Shown piece by piece: positions 45,080-56,125 of a stretch of 64,000 bases of DNA (position 1 is the stretch's first letter; each line of letters begins with the position of its first letter). The DNA is taken from contig JAUIRK010000119.1 in the NCBI GenBank assembly GCA_030549495.1, positions 124,001 to 188,000 of the forward strand, in the 5' to 3' direction. The DNA comes from Nectonema munidae. Lineage: Eukaryota > Nematomorpha > Nectonematoida > Nectonematidae. The notes under the pieces were generated by a model. The model did no database searches. It was given only the letters and a program-made list of their open reading frames with translations, and was not told the DNA's origin. A program made the translations under genes and the position numbers.

Positions 45080-47070
45080 TTGTAGTATGTCACTCTTGTG
45101 GCAAAACTGGTCATTTTCGAAAAATGTGTACGTCTAAAAAAAGTTTCATGTTAAATCGTATCCCGTTTCGATTAACTAATGCTGTAGCTGTTTTTCATGT
45201 GTTATAAACACATGTTATAAACACACGGGTTGTAGCGTATCTTGATTATAACACTGTATGCGGTAAAACAAAACAAGATCATGATGACAATTTGAAAAAG
45301 TTTATGTCGGTTGTTGAGAAATACGGCCTTACGCTAAATCAAGAAAAATCTGTTTTCTCAACTGACAAAATTAACTTGTTGTCTCTGTCCCTAAGAGGAT
45401 TGAGACGTTGAAGTGATTACCGGTTCCAAATGGTAAAAAAGGGTTAGAGCGTGTTCTTGGTTTATTCGCATATTATGCTAAATTTATACCTCATCACTCT
45501 GACAGTATTCATTTTTTATTAAATTGTTCTAAATTTCCCTTAAGTAAAAATCATAAAAAAAAATTTTTAAACTTGAAAACTCCTTTATCTAAATCTTCAT
45601 AATACTCCAGATCTGAAAATGCTGGCAATTTCACAGTTGAAACTGACGATTCTGATTTAGCACTTTGGGCTATTTTAAGTCAAAAAGGAAGACCTGTAGA
45701 GTACCACTCTAGAACTTTTCAAAACCACAAAAAAAGTTATCCTTCGGTAGAAAAGGAAGCTTTAGCAATAGTGGACTCAGTAAGTAAGTGGAAACATCTG
45801 TTGATGGGACGACGTTTCACCATAATTACTGATCAAAGCCTGTCTCATTTCTCATGAATGCCAATAAGAGTCTGAGCAAAATAAAAAATGATAAAATTCT
45901 TGGAGAATTGAATTGGCCCAGTTTAAGTATGATATTAACTATAGACAGGAAAAAACAATGTAGCTGCAGATCTATTTTCACGCGTTTCTTCTATCAAGGT
46001 AAATAAACTCAAGGAGTTACATCAGGAACTTTGTCTTCCTGGCGTTACACGGTTGTATCATTACGTTAAGATTAAAAATATGCCATATTCACTTCAGAAG
46101 TCAGAGATGTTAATAACTCGTGTTCCATTTGTTCAGAGATAAGGACTAGTTTTTATAAACCTGCTAACTCGCATTTAATCAGAGCAGCTGAGCCTCAACG
46201 CTTATCAATAGATTATAAAGGACCCTTACCCACTACATCGAAAAACAGATACTCATTCACTGTTATTGATGAATACAGTAGGTTCGTTTGGGCCTTTCCA
46301 TGTATATACGCTAATACAAACAACGCTAAAGAGCATCTTTTTAGTATTTTCACCATTTTTGGACTACCGCAAATTATGCATTCAGATAGGGGCAGCCATT
46401 TTACTTCAAAAGAATTTGAAGATTGGTTGAAAAATCACGGTATAGTCCCCTTTCATACAATGCCTTATCATCCTACATCGAACGCTCAATGTGAACGGTA
46501 CAACGGGGATATTTGGAGGTCTTTAGTTCTTGCATGTAAAAATAAAGGTTTTCCTTTATCTCGGTGAGAAGAAGTTCTACAACAGGTTTTACATTCTCAA
46601 CGATCGTTATTATGCACCACCACTAGCGAAACACAGCACGATCGTCTATTAATTGATTCACCGTCGTAGGACCTCTAATGGCGAGGCACTGCTTAACTGG
46701 CTGCTAACCCATGAACCCAACAGAAGAAGTCCCCAACAGAAGAAGTGAAGCTTATAGAAGCGAATCATAATTATGCTCGCATTCGCAAGAGTGATGATCG
46801 GGAAACGAGTGTTTCACTTTTAGATTTAGCGCCTAAAACTTGCTGTGATGAAAGTAATCAAAATAATCAAATCCAGAAGTAGATCAACACGGAGAAGAAG
46901 TAATAAGAGATGACGAATCAAACAAATTGCAAACAACTAAAGATGATGTTCAGAGAAATGAAGAAATGGATCAGGAACCGATGATAAGTATGCCTAGAAG
47001 ATCAACAAAAATCAAAAACCCGCCAAAAAGATGAACTTCGGAAGATTATTTAGGAGGGAAGAGTGTTGAA
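45080..47070 (+). mobile_element. Ty3/Gypsy LTR retrotransposon fossil (broken, no LTRs seen)
   Basis: This is an old retroelement copy, read on the plus strand. Parts in order: a gag-type CCHC knuckle, remnants of reverse transcriptase, an RNase H region (about 45630-45850) and an integrase core (about 46190-46560, with the family's D-Y-K-G-P, H-S-D-R-G and Q-C-E-R-Y stretches). A basic tail follows. The protease and much of the reverse transcriptase appear to be missing. The copy is broken in many places, on the order of ten or more. I found no matching long terminal repeats at either side, so limits and age cannot be fixed; the degree of decay suggests an old insertion. Confidence 0.8.
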
Positions 47071-47319
47071 TAATTCGAACCTTCAAGCATCGATTAAATA
47101 TTTGCATTTTCAAATATTTTCCCCACTTATTATATCACTCGAGGTTAATTGCAAAAACCTTGCCGTTAACTTCAATTACACAAATCGTGTTATTAAGTAC
47201 ATTTGCTATCTGTTTATTTATCTTGTTCTTTGTTAGGTGTTTTCTCACTCCTGATGTTAGTAAGATATTTAATTTCTTTCTTTCGGACTTTTTATAGCAA
47301 CTACATTTCAGGATGTTAA

Positions 47320-47776
47320 ATAAAAAGCTTATTTTGTATTACTTTTATCACGACATCTATAATAATACAAAAGATGCTGTTGATTCTCTGGACCAAATGA
47401 TTTCGAATTTTTCTTGTAAAAGAAGAACCAAAAGGTAACCGATGGTTGTATTTTTAAAAACATGATTGATGTTTCTGTATTTAACGCTTTTACAATTAGG
47501 TCAGAAGTTGAAGTTGAAGCGTTTCTAACAAAAAAAAAGACGAAAGTTCATAGAAATTATGGGTAATGAATTCATAAAATCTTTTATTTCAGAGCAAGAG
47601 TGAACAAGGTGCAGGGAAATAATTCAGTTTCACCAGTAGAAAGACAAAATAAAGAAAAAGATGCTCGCAATGTCAATCAACCTGTGATAACAAAACAAGC
47701 ATAGTATGCTCCAAGTGGCATAAATTTTTATGCAAAAAACAAGCTATTTATTTGCGTGAAAATTGTAAATAATTGT
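47320..47776 (+). pseudogene. piggyBac transposase C-terminal remnant
   Basis: The frame near 47365-47440 reads YNNTKDAVDSLDQMISNFSC and KRRTKR, the region around the third catalytic Asp (D-x-x-D) and the R-R-x-T-x-R-W-P motif; here the Trp codon reads TAA. KFIEIMGNEFIKSFI follows near 47545-47590. The cysteine-rich end is well kept: CSQCQSTCDNKTSIVC, then WHKFLCKK, and ENCK before the stop at about 47772. It belongs to a third piggyBac family, distinct from the two larger copies. The N-terminal two thirds are missing, replaced at the left by the Ty3/Gypsy fossil. Confidence 0.75.
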
Positions 47777-48261
47777 TTTAATCCTTTTGGAAAAATATTT
47801 CAATAAACACTGTTTGATCTTTGCTCTGTGAAAGATACAAAATATCATTCATTTTTTGAGGAATATAGAAGGGTTAAAACTAAAAAAAATAGAGGGTTTT
47901 AACTCAAAAATTCAAAATTATAAAGTTGGCATTAATATGTGATTCATAATATTGATCATGGTGTCGTTATTCATTATTATTCATATTAATAATAATAATG
48001 ATGATGATGAAGATTATCAAGTTGATAGTGAAGTGAGCGATGTTATGATGATGATGAAATGGAAGAATTTGTTAGAAGCATAATATTACCACTATGTAAT
48101 CTCGGATCCAGTACACATCAGGTTTAGTGATAGCAATATCTAAAACAAAAAGGGACAGTTTATAGTTTCCCATTCTCTTAACGTTTAACAACATAATCCC
48201 TAAAAAAATTAATTTCATCCCAAGAGAAGTTGGAGGCGAAATAATAAAAAGGTTTGAAGTA
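47777..48261. other. Sequence with AAT/GAT simple repeat
   Basis: An (AAT)n to (GAT)n simple-repeat patch lies at about 47986-48012, with GATGAT repeats again near 48040-48060. No gene is supported; the minus-strand frame at 48072-48284 has no motif. Confidence 0.45.
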
Positions 48262-49249
48262 GGGATGTAAAAGCGGATAACCAAATAGAGGATATCTGGA
48301 TCTTGATAAGGTAAGATTTCGAGAATATCCGGTCATGTATCAAATTTAAAAATCATTTATTTTCATTATCGAGAAGGCCCTGAGTTATCGAAACCGAGTA
48401 TCTAACATACCTTACTCCCGCCCCCTCATTTTGATAGTCAGATAATAAAGTCAGTTTATTAAAAAAATAGAAAAACTTGCAAATTGGAAATATTTACGAA
48501 GAGGGTTTAAAAATAAATTTCATTATCTTCTTAATTTTATAATTATAGTTTGAATTTTTACCAAAGCATTTTTACGAGCTTTTGCATTATATTTTATCTA
48601 TAAGCTGTACCATCATCTAACCAACCAACCAAAGCAAGGAATTCGTTCAATTCGTTCCTTATTTCTTAAAATGTAAGCTTTATTTCATTTTGTAAAATCT
48701 TTAAAATTATAAATTTGAATTGTTAAACAACGAATACAATTATTTTAAATAAGAGGATTCTATATCAATTTAAAAAACAACATTAAAAATTGTCACAGTT
48801 TAATTTTTAATTTTTTAACTCTATTTTATCTTGAAATATTTTTTTAATTTATTCAAATTTTAAATATTGTGAAAAAGTAAAAAGATTTTAAAGTGAACAT
48901 TTAAAATAAATTGATTTAGAAAAAAAATTTAACAGATATTTTTAAGTTTAATTAATTTTAATTTAATTAATTTTTATTTAATTTTATAATTTTTACGAAA
49001 ATAGAAAGACAAAAATTTTCGAGTTATTTTTAATGTTCTCTATAATTGTAATGAAGAGAACATAGTTTTATAAAAAAATTATATCTTTGTGTTATTGCTC
49101 AAAATAATAGTAATTTAATATTAGTTACCCGGCCGGATTATTATCCGTATATCCGGTAAAATTAAAGTAACAAGAAAAAATTAAAGAATAGCAAAATTCT
49201 AGTCGGATATCTTGCCAAACGAAGATTTTTCGATTATTTGGTACATCCC
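48262..49249. mobile_element. Probable hAT-like element with GGGATGTA ends
   Basis: The left end GGGATGTAAAAGCGGATAAC followed by CAAATAG, and the right end TTATTTGGTACATCCC, form imperfect inverted repeats (GGGATGTA and CCAAATA shared). Inside each end there are GGATATC/CCGGATA-like words (48288, 48320, 49130-49160 and 49205). Similar GGGATGTACC ends are known from hAT MITEs. I could not confirm a target-site duplication. The element contains a SINE fragment at 48358-48427. Confidence 0.5.
48358..48427 (-). repeat. SINE fragment (same head as SINE 1), internally deleted
   Basis: On the minus strand it reads GATACTCGGTTTCGATAACT, CAGGGCCTTCTCGATAATGA, then AAAT. The first part matches the head of the SINE at 58148-58289 and the second part its tail; the middle, including the B box, is deleted. 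Confidence 0.6.
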
Positions 49250-50587
49250 TTTAGTATAGATAGTATATCTATTTGTATTCTATTAATTTGTCAAAGATAG
49301 TGTTGAACAAGTCTTTAAGTTATATAAATTAGGACGAAACGATATTACATGCTATAAATGGATTCATGAATATATATACATACTAGAGGTCAGGGCGAAG
49401 CGAATCACTAGGGCGGGTTTGCGGGACTCGCACATAAATTCTCAACAAAGCTCCTTTCGTTTCTAAAATTCTTTTGTTTCTGTAGTTGCGCGCAAAGTTT
49501 TACGTGCAATGCTTTTGGCGAGCGTAACTTACTTCAGTCAGCATCAGCTTTAAAAAGCCAAACTGTCAATGCTGTTGTATTTTTAAAGAGCGCCATAAAT
49601 AATATAATGTTCCTTTGAATCAAGCTTCATAAAATTTCTGTGTTTAAAAACAGTAGCATTTAAATTGTATTCTTCATCGAAATAAAATAGCGATGGTCTG
49701 TTGAGGGTTTTAATTTAAAATTACGGGTTTGGTGCGCGTTTATCAAAAATTTTGTGTGTGGGCGGTTGTTCTAATACCAACAGCCATCCGGCATACAAGA
49801 CTCTGCAATATACCCCGGTGCAACTATGACTCGAAAGTTTAGGGCATCTCCATGATTGCATAGTTAGTAGTGCACGCATACACATAAACAGACAGCCAGC
49901 GTATATCTAATTTAATATAAGAATAACTTCTATAAGCTAAATTTAGTTTTCTTTGTATAAAACAAAAACGTATTTATTTCAAATGAAGATGTAAACGAAT
50001 AATAAATCTGGAATTATATTCAAGGCACAAGCTTAATACTAAAATTACGGAAAAAAGGTTTACCATTAAGCATCAAATGGTCAAAGTGATGTCTGAACAT
50101 TTTGAAAAATTTTTTGCCAATAACTTTAATAAAAATTATATGATAAATATTTTGTATTACATTTCTTTGAATAAAAATACAAAAATAGTGTATACATGTT
50201 ATAATTATCTAAGATGCAAAAGAAATATATATTTTAGGTATAATATTTTCGTGGCAGTTAGGAGGTTCCAAGACTAACCGTGAATAAAGAAGATCCGCGA
50301 ATACTCGCAACCTTTTTTCCAATTTATAGCTAATTGTTTCGATTGTGTGTAGGAATTACATACGATATAGAATATTCATTCAAACATTTTACCCATTTTA
50401 TAGCTTTATTCAGATATATATACTCAAACGTGACTATACCAAAATGTTAAGTTCTTCCGTTTTATATAACTTAAGTTTTAAAAATTACCTAAAGAGTCGC
50501 CAATAATTGACAGAAATGGAATAAAAATTACGCTCGTAACAAAAAATTAAACCTGATTACCTGAGTTTCCCATATAAGAAAAATTTC
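49250..50587. other. Intergenic sequence
   Basis: No feature is supported. The patch 49395-49830 is less AT-rich than its surroundings, but I could not recognise its content. Confidence 0.35.
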
Positions 50588-53001
50588 TTAAACCCTTTAA
50601 AGACTAACGTTCCCTTTTTGGGAACATAAATTTAATTTAATTTAAAAACAAATATTTTAATTTTTATTACTTTTTTTGACATAAATCTAATAAAAGAAAA
50701 GGAGTACAACAATCTAAAAAAATAAAATGTCTGAAATATTTTTTTTTTATCTATTTTTTTTAGATTTGAAATAAACGTTTTTTTACCTCTGAACTTCAAA
50801 TTATCAAGAGTTAGTTGTGCAAAAAATTTGACTTCATATTTAAAAGTAATTATTGTATAAACTTTAAGACTTAATATATCAATGGTATTTAAAATTAAAA
50901 TTAAAAAAAATTAAATTTACATAAAGCATTTTTTATATAACTTTTATGTTCCCAAAATGGCAACGTTAGTCACTTCAGTATTCACTGACAAAAAATTTTT
51001 ATAGTCTTTTTTTGTGAAATATTTATTATATTTTTATATATTTATCTTTTTTATACTTTTACAAATTAAACAGTTTTAGATTAAAATGAGTTTTGCAAAC
51101 GAAAAATTTAAATTTCTTGATAGTGCTCTGGAGTATATTGAAAACACAAAAGATGAAAGTCTATCTCTTGTCATTGTTCCTCCTGAAAATCAAAAAGCAA
51201 AGGAAAGTGAAAAAGAATATGATGATGATGTTTTGTTAGAAGAAACAATGCCAAAGGAAGTTTGTGGTGAATTAGAGGTAATGAAAGACGAAGAAAACGA
51301 GAGTAATTTTTTTATGAAGAATAATTGGGATAAAAAAGAAGATTTATCACTACAAGCTCATTCTTTTGTTGCTGATAAAATTGGACAACACCACATGGGA
51401 AAAGATGCTAATGAAATCTTTGAACTTTTTTTACACATGAAATGCTTGATCACATTGTTGAACAAACAAATTTGTATGCAAGAAGAGACAAAAATGAGCC
51501 AAATTTCAAGACAAATGAAAATGAAATTCGTAAGTTTTTAGGATTGATTCTTCTAAGTGGTATTCACGTGCTTCCTTCAGAAAATGATTGTTGGTCCACC
51601 AATGATTTGTTATCTGCTCCAATTTTCTCGAAAACAATGTCCAGAGATAATTTAAAAAAATTAAAAAATACATTCATCTTGCTGACAATCAAAACTTAGG
51701 CAATTCAAAACTCGCCAAGGTGAAACCTTTTTTAGATATGTTGAAAAAATCATGCCAACAATTTGGAATTTTTCACGAGTTTTTAAGCGTTGATGAATGC
51801 ATGGTTCCATATAGAGGTCTGCACAGTGCAAAACAATTTATAAAAAACAAGCCCATCAAGTTTGGATACAAAATATGGATGATGTGCAGTAGTGACGGAT
51901 TTCCATATAATTTTTCAATATATTGCGGAAAGGAAAATAAAAGAAGTAGGCCTCTTGCTTTCGACGTTGTTCAGAAAATGATTGAGCCTATAAAAGAACC
52001 AAATAGACATGTGGTCTTTTTTGACAATTTTTTTACAAGCTATTCTCTTTTAACGGATTTAGCTTCAAAAAAACATAAGAGCGTGTGGTACAATAAGGGA
52101 AAATCGAACAGCAAAATGTCCTTTGTTGGACTCTAAAGAATTAAAGAAGAAAGAACGTGGACAGTTTGATTATCGTTCAGACGGTGTTGTTTTTTGCGTG
52201 AAATGGAAGGATAGCTCAGTCGTTACTTTAGCAAGCAACTATTACGCGTTATCTCCTATAGGCAAAGCTGAAAGAAGATCAAAATCCGAAAAAAGGACAA
52301 CGATTCTACAACCATATATTGTAAAAATGTACAATACTGGTATGGGTGGAGTAGATCAGTGTGATCGTTTTCTTTCATCATATAGACCTAAATTGAGATC
52401 TAAAAAATGGTGGTGGAATTTATTTTCACACACAATAAACTTATCCGTTGTGGCTTCTTTTAAATTTTTTAAGATAATAAATCAAAATTCTACGATATCT
52501 CATTTAGAATTCAGAAAAGAAATCATTAGTTATCTTTTGAAAGCTGAAACTGAAAGAAAAAGAAAAGGTGGCCATAATGCCCCAGTCCCAAAATCAGTAA
52601 GATATGATGGAATAAATCACTATTTAGGTGATACAAACCAAGGAAGATGTGTAGTTTGCATGAAAAACACGCGGCTTTTGTGTTTGAAATGTGAAAAAAG
52701 ACTGCATAAAAAATGTTTTGACGCCTATCACGTCAAGTGATACTTCTTTTTATTAATTTTCAAAATTTTATTTGTATAAATAAAGTTTTCGTTGAAAATT
52801 TGGGTTTTAATTGATTTTTTTGAAAAAATATACTTAACTGTCTAACGTTCCCATTTTGGGAACATTAAAAATTGCACCCAAAAGTTGAAAATTTTTTTGA
52901 TTTTAAATTTTAGTAATACTATATAATACATTAAGTTTATTCTATTTAATTTTTTTCAAAAAAAAAATTTTTATTCCTAAATTCCGTCTTTAAAGGGTTA
53001 A
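50588..53001 (+). mobile_element. piggyBac-type DNA transposon, plus strand, both ends present
   Basis: The left edge is TTAA (50588-50591), one extra A, then CCCTTTAAAGAC. The right edge is GTCTTTAAAGGG then TTAA (52998-53001). This gives perfect 12-bp inverted repeats with TTAA target sites, diagnostic of piggyBac. Inside each end lies a palindrome of the GTTCCC-GGGAAC type (50609-50626 and 52847-52863), and another, inverted, at 50948-50966 before the gene. The element is about 2.4 kb with a single transposase gene and is the best-preserved element in the window. Confidence 0.9.
51086..52740 (+). pseudogene. piggyBac transposase (plus strand), three homopolymer frameshifts
   Basis: The ATG is at 51086. 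The N-terminus is acidic. Then come the core start MLDHIVEQTNLYARR (51442), FLGLILLSGIHVLP, and SVDECMVPYRG (first Asp, about 51800). FFDNFFTSYSLL is next (second Asp, about 52020), then GMGGVDQCDRFLSSYR (third Asp, about 52345). The C-terminal cysteine-rich domain is CVVCMKNTRLLCLKCEKRLH and KKCFDAYH, ending at 52740. Three breaks are visible, each a single base in an A or T run: near 51425-51431 (T run), near 51655-51665 (A run) and near 52067-52074 (A run). Nothing else in the frame looks damaged. Either the element decayed very recently or some shifts are sequence errors. An in-frame terminator lies right at the family's usual end. Confidence 0.9.
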
Positions 53002-53294
53002 ATTTAAAAACATTTCTAGCTTTGATAATAAAATGAGGTAATTACACAAATTTTATTTATGCAAATAAAGTAAAAATAAAAATAACCAAAACTTTAAAAT
53101 AAGGTTTGATGAAAATAGAGATTGCACAAAATAGAGGATCAGTTATATTTCCCTGATGCTACATCTTCCTTTCTGTCATCTTCAAGAATTGAATCATTAG
53201 TCTTTTTACAGGGTGAAAAATCATAGTGATAGGAAGTTGAGATTGCTGTTTTTTAGGTTGTAAAAAAGAAAATTTAGCAAATTTCCTACAAGTA
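53002..53294. other. Spacer between piggyBac and Tigger elements
   Basis: This is a short AT-rich stretch without features, ending at the TA that flanks the Tigger element. Confidence 0.4.
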
Positions 53295-53527
53295 GTTAAT
53301 CATCCCTCGTTATTCGCGGTTTTGAATATTGGCGAATTTTATTTTGGAAGGAAAAATTGAAATTATGTGGGAAATGTGTTAATTTCTTGAAAAGTAATAA
53401 TTTACGCACTACGCGCCAACCGCACGTGGTTCACACGCATCGTAGCAGTCAGGGTGTGAACAACTCGGTAGCTCTCTGCTTGCAAACACTCACTTTTTAT
53501 ATTTTGTTCTTACTTTAGCCCCTGCTT

Positions 53528-55221
53528 ATGACTCCTGAATTAAAATCGGTGTCATCCAAAAAGAATAAAGTCATGAAGCAAAAAGTGGCAAAGAAAAGCA
53601 AGAAGATGATGACCCTCAAGGAAAAATGGATATACTGGACAAGCTTCAAAGTGGCACAAGTTACGCAGCTTGCGAACGTAAATTTAATGTAAATGAGTCC
53701 ACAATAAGATCAATTAAAAAGTCTGAAAAGTTGATAAGAAATGCAGTGGCTGCCTGTCTTCCAGCAACTGCAAAAGTGACTCAGCATGTAAGAGCTCTTT
53801 CTATTATCAAAATGGAAAAGGCATTAAATATTTGGATTGAGGATTTGAACAGAAGATTCATTCCTGTAGACGCCTAAGCAATCAGAAGCAGCAAAATTGT
53901 ATCAATATTACAACCAAAATGCAGAAGATTCCTCATTTAAAGCAAGTAAAGGATGGTTTGAAAACTTTAAAAAGAGATATTCACTTCACAGTCTCAAGTT
54001 AACGGGAGAAATTGCATCAGCTGACCATGCAGCAGCTGAAAGGTATCAAAACGAGTTTGAGAAAATGAGACGAGAAAAAGGATATCTACCAGAACAAGTA
54101 TTCAATGCAGACGAGACTAGTCTTTTTTGGAAAAAGATGCCTAATAGAACATTTCTATCTAAACAAGAGAGGCAGGCTCCAGGCTTCAAGGCAGCAAAAG
54201 ATTGAGTTTCTTTGCTTCTATGTGGTAACGCTGCTGGCCATATGATCAAATCTATGCTCCTGCATAAAGCAAAACGCCCACGTTGTTTTAAAGCCAAGAA
54301 CATGAATACGTTACCGTTATTTTATCGATCTAACAAGAAGGCTTGGGTGACATCGATACTTATGACGGATTGGTTTCACAATTGTTTTCTTCGGGAAGTG
54401 GAAAAATATTTGCAAAGGAAGGGGCTGGAGTTTAAAGTGCTGCTACTGGTTGATAATCATCCTGGGCATCCCCAGTCTTTGAAGTTTGCGCATCCCAATA
54501 TCCAGGTTGAATTTCTTCCTCTAAACACTACTTTCTTACTTCAGCCTATAGAACAAGGAGTAATCGCCGTGTTTAAGGCAAAGTATATCAAAAGAAAGTT
54601 TACTATAATGTTGAAAGACATAGATGAAGGCGAAGATCTCCGATCATGGTGGCAAAACTATAACCTAGCTTTAACCTAGATGAAGGATGCGTGAATTCAT
54701 CTTGGAAGAAGCGTTGGCCTTCAGTTGTGAATGAATTCACTGGATTTCCAAGTGCCAATCCAGATATTTTTGAGATCAAATTTATGACAAGACGTGTCAG
54801 GGGAGAAGAATTTGATGACATGAAGGAAGAAGAAATTCGTGAAGAGTTGCTGGGAGAAAAAGGAGAAGAATTGACTAATGAAGAGCTGAATGATTTATTA
54901 AACGATGAGGTCGTGGAAGAGGATGAAGATCAGACAGATGAGGGGTCAATTTTAGAGACATGGACTTTAGAGAAATTCAGAGAGCTTGGAAACATCTTGA
55001 ATCATTGATTTCCCAATACCTCTCTAGAAGGAACATTTTTTGCTAAAAACAAATTTGAAGAAGGCATATCTTCTTATATGGAGATTATGAAAGAAATGAA
55101 AAGAGAACGCTCACAACTTCCAATCACCATGTTAATAAAACAGACCTCTAGACGTGCGGTGCATTCTACAGAGCGAGTGCCACTTCTTATTGAGCCACAA
55201 CCTTCAACATCTGGGTTTTAA
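53528..55221 (+). pseudogene. Tigger transposase, broken
   Basis: The ATG is at 53528 (MTPELKSVSSKKNKVMK). The psq-type helix-turn-helix is DILDKLQSGTSYAACERKFN followed by VNESTIRSI. A CENP-B-type DNA-binding domain follows (SEAAKLYQYYNQ, then KASKGWFENFKKRYSL). The DDE catalytic domain has VFNADETSLFWKKMP (first Asp, 54110), VLLLVDNHPGHP (second, 54450) and LPLNTTFLLQPIEQGVIAVF (third region). The acidic C-terminus ends PQPSTSGF. Breaks: an A-run frameshift near 53623, another near 53876, an in-frame TGA at about 54203-54205 where the frame expects Arg (CGA to TGA, a CpG-type change), and disruption near 54680. It is an unambiguous Tigger copy but inactive. Confidence 0.9.
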
Positions 55222-55328
55222 CATCAAAAGAAGCCGCAGACATCTCGAGGTCGTCTTCAATTGATGATGATTTAGAAGAGTGATAAAAGTTATCTAGTTT
55301 TTTGTTTATGGTGTTATTGTTTTTTTTA

Positions 55329-55475
55329 GGGCTGGTGGGTTGATAGGTAGAGGCGCCGCCTACTGATCCAAAGCCTTTGTGTTCGAATCCCGGGGATGCC
55401 ATCGACTTATCATAAAAAGTTCATCAGTGCAGATATGGAAGTTTCTACTTCCCTTGCATGAAACACCCTGTCAAA
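55329..55475 (+). repeat. tRNA-derived SINE in the Tigger 3' region (SINE 3)
   Basis: The head GGGCTGGTGGGTTGATAGGT (A-box region) is followed by AGAGGCGCCGCCTACTGATC and a B box GTTCGAATCCC at 55381, in a tRNA-like arrangement. The body continues with TTCATCAGTGCAGATATGG, then TTCCCTTGCATGAAACACCC, TGTC and an A run. It cannot be a working tRNA because the acceptor stem does not pair and the body continues. The tail resembles the 3' parts of the other SINEs in the window. Confidence 0.7.
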
Positions 55476-55986
55476 AAAAAAATTGTTTTTCTATATTCAT
55501 GCTATTTTTTCATAAAATCTTTTACATGATATGTCCAAATTAAACAATTAAAAATTGATTGTTTAAAAAAAAATTTTTTAACTTTAAAATTTTTTTTATT
55601 GTTTATTGGTTTAAATGTTTTTTGTTAATTGTTTTTCAAGTACAAATATAGTATTTCTTGTTATGTTTATATTAAATTTGGATATTAGCAATGAAGTGAA
55701 AGGTCAAGAATTGCCAGATAAGATCATAAATAAAAGAAATTTCAAGCTTTTAAGTATGAGTAGAGAAATATGTCGTTAGTAAAGTATGTTTCAACTGTTA
55801 GTAGAGGTAGCGTGAAGGCACGCTAGTGCGAGATTTACGCCCTGATACTCCGTAGATTTATCAATGGTCCAAAAAATAGTGTTTGCGGTTTTAGCCGTTC
55901 GAGGCATTTTTGAGAACGTAACCCCTTCCGAATAACGAGGGATTATATCTCTGCAAAAAACCGCGAATAAGCGAGGGTTGACTGTA

Positions 55987-56084
55987 TTATAGAATACAAA
56001 AATTTTTTATTTAGTTTTCAAAATTTATCCTCTGATTTCTTTTTCAATGAGTTTTTTTATATACTTAAAGCAGACGCTTTTTAT
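55987..56084. other. Sequence between Tigger and a piggyBac-like terminus
   Basis: This AT-rich stretch may be the inner part of the element whose right end is at 56121. Confidence 0.3.
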
Positions 56085-56125
56085 TCTATGGGACACGGCT
56101 GTCCCATTGTACATCAAAGGGTTAA
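56085..56125. mobile_element. Lone piggyBac-like terminus
   Basis: On the minus strand the sequence reads TTAACCCTTTGATGTACAAT, then GGGACAGCCGTGTCCC. TTAA (56122-56125), CCCTTTGA and the adjacent palindrome copy the end design of the piggyBac at 50588-53001 with a different palindrome. The partner end was not found, possibly because the neighbouring Tigger insertion or deletion removed it. Confidence 0.45.

Larger units (their letters stand above)
53295..55984 (+). mobile_element. Tigger (pogo-group Tc1/mariner) DNA transposon, decayed
   Basis: The left end, ATCATCCCTCGTTATTCGCGG from about 53299, pairs with the right end, whose reverse complement is CAGTCAACCCTCGCTTATTC then GCGG (55963-55984). 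TA lies outside both ends (53293-53294 and 55985-55986), as expected for Tc1/mariner insertion. A second CCCTCGTTATTCGG word, inverted, sits at 55927-55943. The transposase runs 53528 to about 55220. A tRNA-derived SINE (55329-55475) lies in the 3' untranslated part and is younger than the element. Confidence 0.85.

Noticed and set aside
55329-55400. Possible functional tRNA gene
   Set aside because: A and B boxes are present, but the acceptor stem does not close and a SINE body follows.
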